Source: Myxococcales bacterium | GTDB taxonomy: Bacteria > Myxococcota_A > Polyangia > Polyangiales > Polyangiaceae | Length of the DNA: 56,894 nt | Reading direction: 5' to 3' | NCBI GenBank assembly: GCA_013297655.1 | Contig: JAAFHV010000024.1 | Coordinates: 1 to 56,894 of the forward strand | Shown here: positions 15,809 to 24,164 of the stretch, in pieces | Position numbering within the stretch: position 1 is the stretch's first letter | Layout of the letters: each line of letters begins with the position of its first letter | Translations under genes and position numbers: made by a program | The notes under the pieces: model-generated | What the model saw: only the letters and a program-made list of their open reading frames with translations | Told to the model about the DNA's origin: nothing | Databases searched by the model: none

Positions 15809-18021
15809 GCGCGACGCTCCAGGCAGTAGGCTGCCGTCTCGACCATCGCGCTATCCAGAACTCCGGCTCCGAGGTCAGCGAGAACACAGAGACGTCCATC
15901 CTTTTGGAGAACCTGCTCGCGCCAGTTTTTGAACCCGGACAGAAAGAACCCGGTCCTCGATGTAATCGCTCCGACCATTCCTCCCTGTGGAGTCAATTCG
16001 AGGCCACGCTCAACGAAGGCGCCGTAGACATCGTCCTTGCTATGCGCATACCCCTTCCAAAGTGTCTGTTTTGCGGCAGCAGTAATCGCTCCAAACGGAG
16101 GGTTCATCAGCACGACATCGAACTTGCGTTCCGCAATCGCGAGCATGCCGACACCTTGCACCGCGTCCTCCGCGAAAAGTCGCCGTCGCGTGTTCGTCGC
16201 TCCGGCCTCCTCGCGCACGAACCGCTCGAGCGCAGCGCGGATGCGCTCCTCGGGTGGCGCGAAGAGGTCGCCCGTCTGCCCTCGCTTCGCCTGACGCGCG
16301 ACGAGCTGCTCGACGCGCAGCAAGAGCCCGAGGTCGCCCGCGAGGCTCAGCGACTCGACCAGCGACGTAAACACGCGCCCGAGCTCCGGATCCCCCAGCT
16401 TGGCGACGAACTCCTTGGCGATCTGCTCATCGGCGACGAGCGGCTCGGCCACGACGATGTTCGAGCGACGAATCTGCGCGCGCTCGGCGCGCCCGATGCC
16501 GAGGTCCTTGCACGCCCTCTGCGCGCGCATCCACAGGGCGAGCTGCGCGATCTGCGCGCATCGCGGGTCGATGTCGACACCGTGGAGGTTGTGTGCGAGG
16601 ACGAGCCCCGGCACGGCCTTCTTCAACGCGTCGAGGCTCGGGTAGTCCTCGGCGAGCGACTTGCCCGTCGCCTCGCTCTTCGGGCTCTCCGGATCGACGT
16701 AGGCCTCCTCGTAGATCACGAGCAAGAGGTCGAAGGCGTAGAGCAGGAAGTGCCCGCTGCCACATGCCGGGTCGAGCACGCGCAGGTCGCGCGGATCCTT
16801 TTTGGCGCGGGACAAGACGAACCGCGGAGCCTTACTCGACTCGGCCTCCTCGAGGAGCACCGTGCGGAGGCGCTGGCATAGCACGTCGAGCGCTCGAAGA
16901 TGTTCGCCCTCAGGCTCGAAACCGGAGTGCCTTACCCTGCGGTGCTCGAAGAAAAGGCATATCCAGAGTTCAACGGCGCTGCCTTCCCAAGACCCCATGC
17001 GCTGGGCAGCCGTGCTTCGCGCGTTCGCGAATTCGCTAGCATCGCCGAGGCCGATCGAGGGCGCGAGCTCATACCCATTGATGACGTGCGCGAACGCCGA
17101 CGATTGCGACCAGTCGAAGTCCTCGGGAATCGCGCTCCACGTTCCCTTGATGACCTGGTCGACCCATGGCTCCCGGTCGCTGGGTTCCGTGCACCACACC
17201 TCGTTCGGCGGCCGCACCATGTACTCGCACTTCTGTGCGAGCGTGGTGTCGCCCCGGCGCATCTCGTACCAGATGCGCCCGAGCGTGTTATCGGTGAGGA
17301 ACTCCACCACGTAGCGCGGCGTGAAGAACTGGTTGCGCACGGCAAGCTCGCGACTGTTGCGCGGCGCCTGGGAGCCGCCCTGCTTCACATCGCGCATCGC
17401 GGCGCGCTCCTCTTTGCCGTTGAAGAACTGGTAGACCCAGCCAATCGTCTCGTCCTCCCCCCACACGCGGGCGAGTTCGATGGCGTTCAAGATCTCGAGA
17501 AGCTGCTCGAAGGTCGCGCGCTTGGGCCACAGCACGCTCGACGGGTCTCGGCGGTCGAAGAGGACCTTCACCTCGGTCGAGAGCTCGTCGAATAGCGACT
17601 CGAGGTAGAGCCGGTAGCCCGCGCTCTCGGGCAGGAGGGGTAGCCCGGGCGCCATGCCGCAGAACTCGCCGTACCCGGCAGACTGCTCTCCCTTGGTGAT
17701 GCACTCCTGCACCAGCTTGCGGGCCTCAAGCATCTTGAGGGCTACGAAGCGATTGAGCGTCGTGAACGCAGCGTCGCGCAGGTAGTCTCGGGCGGCGTCG
17801 GCCGGGCTCATGCCCGCCGAGCGCTTGTGCTCGATGGCGGCGACGACGCGCTCGCGCGAGAACGCCTGACGGGCCGAGAGGTGCTTGCCAGCCGTGGCGG
17901 CCACCTCGCCGTCTCGATGCACGTCGAAGTCGCCGTCGAGCTGGGCGGCGAAGTCCTCCTCGAGGAGCTTTCGAGCTCGTTGTGTGGAGCGTTCGATGGC
18001 GTTGCGTGTGTCCTTATCCAT
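15805..18021 (-). CDS. pglX: PglX N-terminal half, N6-adenine DNA methyltransferase
   Basis: 738 residues. SAM-binding motif I is DPACGSGHF (417-425) and the catalytic motif IV is NPPF (640-643), preceded by HNLHGVDIDPRC; the N-terminal 350 residues are the helical region of PglX (NQFFTPRYVVEFLTDNTLGR). The chain stops after MVETAAYCLERRA, where most PglX proteins continue into the target-recognition part. The rest is supplied by the next gene via an ATGA overlap. PglX methylates one adenine of a non-palindromic host site in BREX, marking self DNA. Its own ATG overlaps the XRE/GIY-YIG stop by 8 bases. Confidence 0.9.
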   Translation of the reverse strand: MDKDTRNAIERSTQRARKLLEEDFAAQLDGDFDVHRDGEVAATAGKHLSARQAFSRERVVAAIEHKRSAGMSPADAARDYLRDAAFTTLNRFVALKMLEARKLVQECITKGEQSAGYGEFCGMAPGLPLLPESAGYRLYLESLFDELSTEVKVLFDRRDPSSVLWPKRATFEQLLEILNAIELARVWGEDETIGWVYQFFNGKEERAAMRDVKQGGSQAPRNSRELAVRNQFFTPRYVVEFLTDNTLGRIWYEMRRGDTTLAQKCEYMVRPPNEVWCTEPSDREPWVDQVIKGTWSAIPEDFDWSQSSAFAHVINGYELAPSIGLGDASEFANARSTAAQRMGSWEGSAVELWICLFFEHRRVRHSGFEPEGEHLRALDVLCQRLRTVLLEEAESSKAPRFVLSRAKKDPRDLRVLDPACGSGHFLLYAFDLLLVIYEEAYVDPESPKSEATGKSLAEDYPSLDALKKAVPGLVLAHNLHGVDIDPRCAQIAQLALWMRAQRACKDLGIGRAERAQIRRSNIVVAEPLVADEQIAKEFVAKLGDPELGRVFTSLVESLSLAGDLGLLLRVEQLVARQAKRGQTGDLFAPPEERIRAALERFVREEAGATNTRRRLFAEDAVQGVGMLAIAERKFDVVLMNPPFGAITAAAKQTLWKGYAHSKDDVYGAFVERGLELTPQGGMVGAITSRTGFFLSGFKNWREQVLQKDGRLCVLADLGAGVLDSAMVETAAYCLERRA

Positions 18022-18610
18022 TTACGTCGTCAGGCTCAGTCTCTACGCCTTGCTTGTTCAGCAGAAGATGGGTTCGCAGGAACTTGATGAGCACCTGCTC
18101 CGTCTGCTTGCAGAGTTCTTCGTTGGTGATCTCTAAGTAAAACGCAGATGCCACCACCGGGGGGCGGAACCAGAACTTTTCGGTATGCTCTGGCACCCTT
18201 TCCGAGATGGGCCGTTTCGTGGCGCGGCCCACGTACACCGGCCGTTTCGTCTTGTCATAGAAGACGTACACGCCCTTCACCGGCGGTAGCGCAGCCTCGG
18301 CGTAGGGGTCGAAGCTAACGAGCGACCCGATGCCGGGAATTTCCGTGTCCTTTACCTCTGCGTCGAGGATCTTTTGGTCGGGCCCGGTGCCGAGCGCAGC
18401 TCGCAGCTTCTCCACGGTGGCGGATTGCGGATTGCGTGAGCGCCCAGTCTCAAGGTTCGAAATCTGCTGGCCGCTCAGACCAGCCTTCCTGGCGAGCTCC
18501 CCCTGCTTCCAGCCCTTTTTGCGACGTGCTGCACGTAGCCAGACCGCAAAGGGCGGAAGCTCCTCTTCCTCGTCAGCTTCGTGCCCATCTTCATTCTCAG
18601 TGGCTTCCAT
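18014..18610 (-). CDS. XRE helix-turn-helix fused to a GIY-YIG nuclease domain
   Basis: 198 residues from ATG 18610, with a purine-rich GGGCAAGG ribosome binding site just upstream; the longer frame to 18667 would overlap brxC. Residues about 21-75 form an XRE/Cro-type helix-turn-helix (KQGELARKAGLSGQQISNLE). Residues about 111-190 form a GIY-YIG fold: GVYVFYDK at 113-120, PVYVGRA at 124-130, ISERVPEHT, Glu171 in the helix, and Asn185. All catalytic positions of the family (two Tyr, Arg, Glu, Asn) appear present. It sits between brxC and pglX. It could repress the operon and/or cut DNA; compare BrxR in other BREX loci, which uses a WYL domain instead. Confidence 0.85.
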   Translation of the reverse strand: MEATENEDGHEADEEEELPPFAVWLRAARRKKGWKQGELARKAGLSGQQISNLETGRSRNPQSATVEKLRAALGTGPDQKILDAEVKDTEIPGIGSLVSFDPYAEAALPPVKGVYVFYDKTKRPVYVGRATKRPISERVPEHTEKFWFRPPVVASAFYLEITNEELCKQTEQVLIKFLRTHLLLNKQGVETEPDDVNG

Positions 18611-18621
18611 TGACCTTGCCC

Positions 18622-21600
18622 TTATTGAACGATGACCTTCTTGCCAGCCCCAATGAGCCGTGCGCACTCCTCGCGTACGCCGTCGAGCGCGGCCTCGAGC
18701 TGCTCTTCCGTCTCAACGCCCCCGGCGAAGTAGATGCCGATGCTAACGGTAACGACGCGCTCGCCGTCGAGGATGCGACGCAGCTCGGCGATGGCGGCGC
18801 TGAGGCGCCCGCCGCAGGCGTCGCGTTCGGCGCGAAGCTGCGGGACCGGCACGACGAACTGGGGCTCCGCTGCCCCATGGCGCAAGGGCGCGTCGAGCCG
18901 AGCCCGCTGGTCGTCCGTCAGGTCGCCCCATCCGGGCGTGCGCGCCAACGTCTCGCGCGCGTTCGTGTAGGCCAAGATGCGCTGCTCGAGGGCGGCCGAG
19001 TAGCGTTGGCCGTACGCCTCCTTGAGTGCCCGAGCGTGCTGCTCTATCGCCGGTAGGTCCCGGAAGAAGGTTTCGCGTGCGAGAAGGTCCTCGAGCGAGG
19101 TGGCGCGGGTGCGTAGCTCGTCGCTTAGGTCGGATTCCTGTCTCAAGAACGTCCAACAGTCGGCCATCGTCTTGCGGGCGATATCGAGGTCGTACAGACG
19201 GGACTCGTTGAGGACCTGCTCGAGCTCTACCGCGCGCTTGACCGCGTCCTTGATGCCACGGTGGCTCGCGTTGAACGTTGCGATGGCGTTGTCCTCGGAG
19301 CCGCGCAGGATGGCCTTCATCTGGCCGATCGCGCTCTCGAGCACCGCGCCACCCGGCAGGCGGTGCGCGGCGAGCGTTGCGAACGCAGACGAGACGGTGT
19401 CCTCGTGATGCGCGACCTGCTTCCGCAGGTCGGCCACGATGGCGCCGGCGTTCAATTCCTTCACTTCGCTGCCGAAGGTGTCGCGGAAGGCCTCGGACGC
19501 CTTCACCAGCTCCTCGAACTCAATGCCCTTCTTCGGGCGGAACGAAGCCTGCCGGAACAGATTGTTGTTCGAGAAGGTATCTCGCGCTTCGACACCGGTG
19601 ACCGTGTCGAGCGTCTGCCCCTTGCTGGTCGCCTCGATCTTGCCGGCGCGGAGCAGCGACAGCACCAGAAGGCGCACGGCTTCGAAGTCCCAGCCAAACG
19701 GCTCCTTGGCGAGCTCTTCTGACAGGTAACGACCGCTCGCGGTATCACCGTAGTTGGCGCGCTCGTCGATGCGGTCGAGCACCTCCTTGAGTGGGCCGCT
19801 CTCCGTACGAAACACCGTCTTGCCCTTCTCGTCACGCAGAAGGCCGAGGCCTCCGAACACGCTCGGCAGGCCCTGAAGGTTTTCGGCGGTGAAGAGCGCA
19901 TCGGCGCCCTTCTTCACGTCTGCCCCCTTGGCGGCGGCCTCCTTGAAGCGATCGAAGACCTCGGGCAGCACCGTGCCGAGCACCTCGGAGGCCGTCTTCC
20001 CTACGTCGACGGCGCGGTCGCCGGGGCTGCGGTCATTGCCCCGGAAGTAGATGCGGCCCGAGAGCGCCGCGGCCTTGAGCAGCCGACGCAACTCGTCGCC
20101 GTGACGGCGCAGGCGAACGCGTTCTTCCGCAATAAGGCCGGGAGTGTCCTCGCCTTTGGTCTCGCGCTCCTTGCGCGCGAGCATCTCTTTCGACCGGAAG
20201 AGCTCGTCGATTTCGCGCTTAATCGCGTCGGTGAGCGCGACGGCCCAGAAGACGTGCTTGCGCTCCTGCTGGCTGCGCGTGCGCAGCTCAGCCGCAAGAC
20301 CGTCGAAGTCCGCGCCATCGTCGGCGAGGTGGACCTGGAACACAATGTCACCGGCCGTGAGCTCGCGGCCGTGGATGGCGAGCCCCGCCTTGAAGGTCTT
20401 GGTGTCGAAAAGCGTGTGCGAAGGCTGCGGCTGCCAGAAGCCCGAAAGCACCTCCTGGTAGAGTCGGTGCGAGTCGCCTGGCTTCGCGCTGATGCCGTTG
20501 CGCAGGCGCTCCCAATCGTCTTCCGCGGGAGTCGGGATGCGGTAGCCATCATCACCATGGCGCACCTGGTGCGACGCCTCGAGCGCTCGCAGGGCTTCCT
20601 TCACGGAGGCAAGCTGCGAGTCACCCCCGACCTGGCCATGCAGGGCGGCCGCGAGGTTCTCCGCGCTGCGGTGCACGCTCTTCACGTACTGGAGCAGGCA
20701 GATGACCTTCGCCACCGCCTGCGCCAGCGGGTGGTCGACGAGCTTCGAGATGGCGGAGATCTTCGCGCGCACCTCGGAGCCGATGTTGCCCTCGACGAGG
20801 TCGTAGACGTGATCGAGCCGCACGAGGTCGCCAACCTCGCCCTCGGCGAGGTTCACCGCCGGGTTGATGAGGAGTTGCTGCGCGAGCTTGATGATCGTGC
20901 GGTTCGCGCCACCGACGTGCTTGCTGGCTCCGCCCTGCGTGCGCAGGCCCGAGACGACCTGAATGATGAGGTCGATTTGGTACGGAAGCAGCGGGTAGAG
21001 GTCGATGAAGGCCTGACGCGAAAGGTCGGGGAGCTTGATGTCCGCAGTAAGCCTCGTGTGATCGAGGAGCCGCGCACGATGGTCGTCGAAGAGCTTGCCA
21101 AGCGCCGTTTGCGCGGCAGCGTTCTTGGACAGCACGCGGCGGCTCGTGACCTCCGAAATGTCGCTCGGCTCGAGGTGAACCTGCAGCGGGAAGCGGTCCA
21201 TCAATCGGGCAAGCTCGATCTTCTTGTCATCGAGACCGGAGACGAGCTCGCCGAGCTTCTCTTGGGAGGTGACGACGACCCAGTGCTTGCCGCGCCCCTT
21301 CACGCCGAGCTGCTGCACGATGGCCTGCAGGTCGAGCATCTTCTGGACGTCGCGAGCGACGAACTGGCCGACCTCGTCGACCACGAACATGAGGGAGAGC
21401 CCGGGCTTGCGGCGCTTCATCAGCTCGCCCGCGCGCTCGGCGAGCTTGCCCGGCGTGATGTCGGCCTTGTTCTTGACGGCCTTCACCCACGAGTCGGCGA
21501 CCGGGTAGGTGTCGGGGTCGAGGCTGTGGAGCACGCGGCTCGCCTCGGACAGCGCGAAGGCAACCTTGCTCTTCTCGCTGGACCACGCCTTCTTGAAGAG

Positions 21601-22167
21601 GCGCTTGTACTCGTCCTCGAACTTGCCGAGCGAACCCTTATCCTCGAGGCCGATCTCGAGCTCCGAGAGGTCGAGATCCTTCGCGTAGCCGAGGCTTTGG
21701 AGGAAGAGCCCGTACATGATCTCGGTAAGGGTCTGGTTGCCGCTGCGGATGCCTCGGTCGGTCGAGACGTCGAAGATGACCGCGTGGGTCGGGATCTTCT
21801 CGTTGATGGCCTTGAGCAGGACCTGAAGCTTCTTGTCGCCGGTGCGCTCGGCGAAGCGCTCGGCGGCGGACTCGCCGACCACCGTGCGGTTTGCGACGGA
21901 GAGGCCGAGCATCTTGGCGAAGCTCGACTTACCGGAGCCGAAGAAGCCCGAGACCCAGATGGATACGCCGTCGGTCGGCTTGTTGGGGGCCTCGCGGTAC
22001 GCCTCGAAGATGCCGGTGTAGTGCGTGCGGATCGCGTCCGTGACGACGTACTCCGTGATCTCGTCGCGGATGATCTCTTCGTCGGTCTGGTCGACCTTGA
22101 TGACTTCTTCGATCCGACGATGAATGTCGTTCGCGAACAGGGTCTTGATGGGCGTCGTCATCGTCAT
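18622..22167 (-). CDS. brxC: BREX P-loop ATPase BrxC
   Basis: 1181 residues, in the usual range. Walker A is GFFGSGKS (74-81) within an N-terminal AAA domain, with Walker B LSLMFVVDEVGQF further on. The remainder is helical, as in other BrxC/PglY proteins. BrxC is essential for BREX phage exclusion and is thought to act as an ATP-dependent complex member with PglX and PglZ. Start ATG 22167 lies 5 bases after the brxB stop, with GAGGA as ribosome binding site overlapping the end of brxB. The next gene (XRE/GIY-YIG) begins 11 bases after its stop. Confidence 0.95.
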   Translation of the reverse strand: MTMTTPIKTLFANDIHRRIEEVIKVDQTDEEIIRDEITEYVVTDAIRTHYTGIFEAYREAPNKPTDGVSIWVSGFFGSGKSSFAKMLGLSVANRTVVGESAAERFAERTGDKKLQVLLKAINEKIPTHAVIFDVSTDRGIRSGNQTLTEIMYGLFLQSLGYAKDLDLSELEIGLEDKGSLGKFEDEYKRLFKKAWSSEKSKVAFALSEASRVLHSLDPDTYPVADSWVKAVKNKADITPGKLAERAGELMKRRKPGLSLMFVVDEVGQFVARDVQKMLDLQAIVQQLGVKGRGKHWVVVTSQEKLGELVSGLDDKKIELARLMDRFPLQVHLEPSDISEVTSRRVLSKNAAAQTALGKLFDDHRARLLDHTRLTADIKLPDLSRQAFIDLYPLLPYQIDLIIQVVSGLRTQGGASKHVGGANRTIIKLAQQLLINPAVNLAEGEVGDLVRLDHVYDLVEGNIGSEVRAKISAISKLVDHPLAQAVAKVICLLQYVKSVHRSAENLAAALHGQVGGDSQLASVKEALRALEASHQVRHGDDGYRIPTPAEDDWERLRNGISAKPGDSHRLYQEVLSGFWQPQPSHTLFDTKTFKAGLAIHGRELTAGDIVFQVHLADDGADFDGLAAELRTRSQQERKHVFWAVALTDAIKREIDELFRSKEMLARKERETKGEDTPGLIAEERVRLRRHGDELRRLLKAAALSGRIYFRGNDRSPGDRAVDVGKTASEVLGTVLPEVFDRFKEAAAKGADVKKGADALFTAENLQGLPSVFGGLGLLRDEKGKTVFRTESGPLKEVLDRIDERANYGDTASGRYLSEELAKEPFGWDFEAVRLLVLSLLRAGKIEATSKGQTLDTVTGVEARDTFSNNNLFRQASFRPKKGIEFEELVKASEAFRDTFGSEVKELNAGAIVADLRKQVAHHEDTVSSAFATLAAHRLPGGAVLESAIGQMKAILRGSEDNAIATFNASHRGIKDAVKRAVELEQVLNESRLYDLDIARKTMADCWTFLRQESDLSDELRTRATSLEDLLARETFFRDLPAIEQHARALKEAYGQRYSAALEQRILAYTNARETLARTPGWGDLTDDQRARLDAPLRHGAAEPQFVVPVPQLRAERDACGGRLSAAIAELRRILDGERVVTVSIGIYFAGGVETEEQLEAALDGVREECARLIGAGKKVIVQ

Positions 22168-22172
22168 GGTCC

Positions 22173-22751
22173 TCAGAAGATCTTCGGGCGGTAGTTGTGC
22201 TCCGCGTCGAGCACGCCCATGAAGCGCAGACCTGCCGCGCCATCGAGGTCGCCGGGGTAGAAGAGAACGGTGGGCACGAGGACGCGGCCCTTGAGCTGCT
22301 CGAGCAACGAGAACGTGCGGTACACGGGAAAGAGCGCGCCGGTACGCATAATAAGTACTACGTCCCGAAGCGGATCACCGTCGTCCGGTAGTTGCGACGC
22401 GACGAGGTCGACGAGCGGCGAGTCGCCTTCGGAGAGCACCGCGTGAACCGTTTCCACTACCGTGTCCGTGCCGAGCTCACGCTCGACGTCGAACCACTCG
22501 GGGAGCGGACGCTGCAACCGCATCGCGGCATCGAGACACTGAGCGAGCGAGATGCGGCGAACTCGCTTGCCCTTTTGCTCGAGACGCGTCTCTAGCAGGG
22601 TGACCTGCTGGCGCAGCGCAAACTCTTCTTCTGGGTCGTAGCGAAAGAGAGCATACGGCATATCGTGATACGCGCTGATGCGTTGCCGGGGGTCGTGGAG
22701 CGCGAGAACGGGCTCTAGGTCTTGCTTCAGCCGGTGCTCAAGGTCGCTCAT
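22173..22751 (-). CDS. brxB: BREX protein BrxB (DUF1788)
   Basis: 192 residues, normal for BrxB. The sequence shows the family pattern: an N-terminal DLEHRLKQDL helix, PYALFRYDPEEEF, and a C-terminal LIMRTGALFPVYRTFSLLEQ followed by VPTVLFYPG. BrxB is a small conserved BREX component needed for defence whose biochemical role is not settled. Its start overlaps the brxA stop by 4 bases (ATGA). Cytoplasmic, no membrane segment. Confidence 0.92.
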   Translation of the reverse strand: MSDLEHRLKQDLEPVLALHDPRQRISAYHDMPYALFRYDPEEEFALRQQVTLLETRLEQKGKRVRRISLAQCLDAAMRLQRPLPEWFDVERELGTDTVVETVHAVLSEGDSPLVDLVASQLPDDGDPLRDVVLIMRTGALFPVYRTFSLLEQLKGRVLVPTVLFYPGDLDGAAGLRFMGVLDAEHNYRPKIF

Positions 22752-23527
22752 GCCACCATCCTCTCGGCGTATTCACCCGTGCTGGCGCAGGGAAGCGAGA
22801 GCTCGACCAAGCTGCCAGCGACTTGGTACTCGAGCTTGCGAAACTGATGCAGGCGGAGCAGCTCGTGCTCGACGTCGGACGGCCGCATCAAAAACAGCCG
22901 CCAATCGCGCGATGTCACCACCTTGCCCGGGCTAAGCCGCTGGTCTCGCATCGCGTGGAGCAAATACAGAAAGCTGCGTTCGGGCAGATGGAACGGCGCC
23001 AGCTCCTTCACTACGCTCCCCCGAAGGAGGCCGAAGTCGGCCGCGACCTTGAGGAGACCGGCCGCAACTCGGTTCGCGGTCTGCTCGGACCACGCGTGCT
23101 CCGTCTTCCCGCCACGCTTCGAGATTTCGGCAAGGTAGCTCTCCACGTCCCGGGTACGGGCCCGAAAGGTGCCCGCCTCGAACTCCTGAAAGAGCCAGTT
23201 CTCCAGGAAGTCGCGAACGAGAAACTCATCGCGGGTCATGTGCCACAGGAGCAATGGGCGCCACTCGTCGACTGGCAATCCGCGCTTCGCGAGCACGACG
23301 AGTGGTCGGTCGCGACCAGCGGGATCGAACCTCCGATTCAGCACCTTCGCGACGTCGCGCAACCAGGTCACGCTCTTGGCTCCGATGAAGTTCTGGTCGC
23401 GAAGGTGAGCGAGGTTCTCTCGTTTGGTGCGATCGAAGTCCCAGGCCGCGAAGACAGCATACGTCTCCTCGATCATCGCGCCCTTCACCGCCGTGAACGA
23501 CGATGCGACATTCGCCCGCGCTGTCAA
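22748..23527 (-). CDS. brxA: BREX protein BrxA (DUF1819)
   Basis: 259 residues when started at TTG 23527, which overlaps the brxE stop (TTGA); the longer frame up to 24007 runs through brxE and is rejected. Family landmarks are ENLAHLRDQNFIGAKSVTWL, LLLWHMTRDEFLVRDFLENW, the WSEQTANRVAAGLLK helix and FLYLLHAM. BrxA is a small helical DNA-binding protein found in type 1, 3, 5 and 6 BREX. It is followed directly by brxB. Confidence 0.92.
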   Translation of the reverse strand: MTARANVASSFTAVKGAMIEETYAVFAAWDFDRTKRENLAHLRDQNFIGAKSVTWLRDVAKVLNRRFDPAGRDRPLVVLAKRGLPVDEWRPLLLWHMTRDEFLVRDFLENWLFQEFEAGTFRARTRDVESYLAEISKRGGKTEHAWSEQTANRVAAGLLKVAADFGLLRGSVVKELAPFHLPERSFLYLLHAMRDQRLSPGKVVTSRDWRLFLMRPSDVEHELLRLHQFRKLEYQVAGSLVELSLPCASTGEYAERMVA

Positions 23528-24090
23528 ACGTCGGCCCTGCGCGCGTAGGGAACCGCAAGCGAGCCCGGCTCGCCGCGAGCGAAGCCCAGAGCCAAGAGCG
23601 CGACGTCCGCGTCCGTGCTGGAGAACATGCCCGGGAGCGGTACGGCTCGGTTCTCCGCTCCGCGCCGAAGCCGCGAGTAGGCTTCCAAGTCCCGGTCGGT
23701 CACGAGCTCGGCCTCGCGAAGCGTGGCGGCGAGGTCGTCGCTGCGCAGGGTCTCGACCGTCTCGAAGAAAGGGGTCCACGCCGCCGCGTTGTCGAGCCAG
23801 TACTCCCACCGCGCGTCGACCTCCTCTTCGATGACCTCCGGTAAGCGCCAAAGGGTGACGCTTCCTGGGGGATCGAAGACCTCTGCACACCGGTGCGCGG
23901 CGACCGCAAAGACAGACCTGGCCTGCGCGAAGCGATGCGTGCGAGGGAAGCCGCGCTTTAGTGCCGCCGCCCCCATTCGCCCGAGCTGGCCTTTGGTGTT
24001 CCACCACTTGGCGCCGTCCATTTCGCCGAACCGCGCGACAGCCAGGCGCAACTTGAGGAGGCGTTCGAGGTCGATGTCATGAGTCTTCAT
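23524..24090 (-). CDS. brxE: BrxE-like protein, first gene of a type 6-style BREX operon
   Basis: 188 residues from ATG 24090. Features include an N-terminal LERLLKLRLAVARFGEMD, then KWWNTKGQLGRMG, and a C-terminal DADVALLALGFARGEPG. This pattern and the position directly before brxA match BrxE, the small protein that marks type 6 BREX loci; its function is unknown. There is no good Shine-Dalgarno, and the 74-base gap to the upstream helicase gene is the longest break inside this part of the run, so an internal promoter may lie here. Soluble protein, no signal peptide. Confidence 0.75.
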   Translation of the reverse strand: MKTHDIDLERLLKLRLAVARFGEMDGAKWWNTKGQLGRMGAAALKRGFPRTHRFAQARSVFAVAAHRCAEVFDPPGSVTLWRLPEVIEEEVDARWEYWLDNAAAWTPFFETVETLRSDDLAATLREAELVTDRDLEAYSRLRRGAENRAVPLPGMFSSTDADVALLALGFARGEPGSLAVPYARRADV

Positions 24091-24164
24091 GTTGAGGTTC
24101 CCATGAGGTTGGGGACGCCGGGACGACCTTGAAGGGCCCACCAAGGTATAGAGACCGCGAGCGC

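Noticed and set aside
20101-22194. 697-residue open frame on the + strand
   Set aside because: It is the antisense shadow of brxC; high GC keeps stops rare and the composition (long Glu/Arg/Val/Leu strings without domains) is typical of shadows.
22748-24007. Longer BrxA starting at 24007
   Set aside because: The first 160 residues would run through brxE in another frame and are Arg/Gly-rich; the TTG at 23527 overlapping the brxE stop gives the family length.
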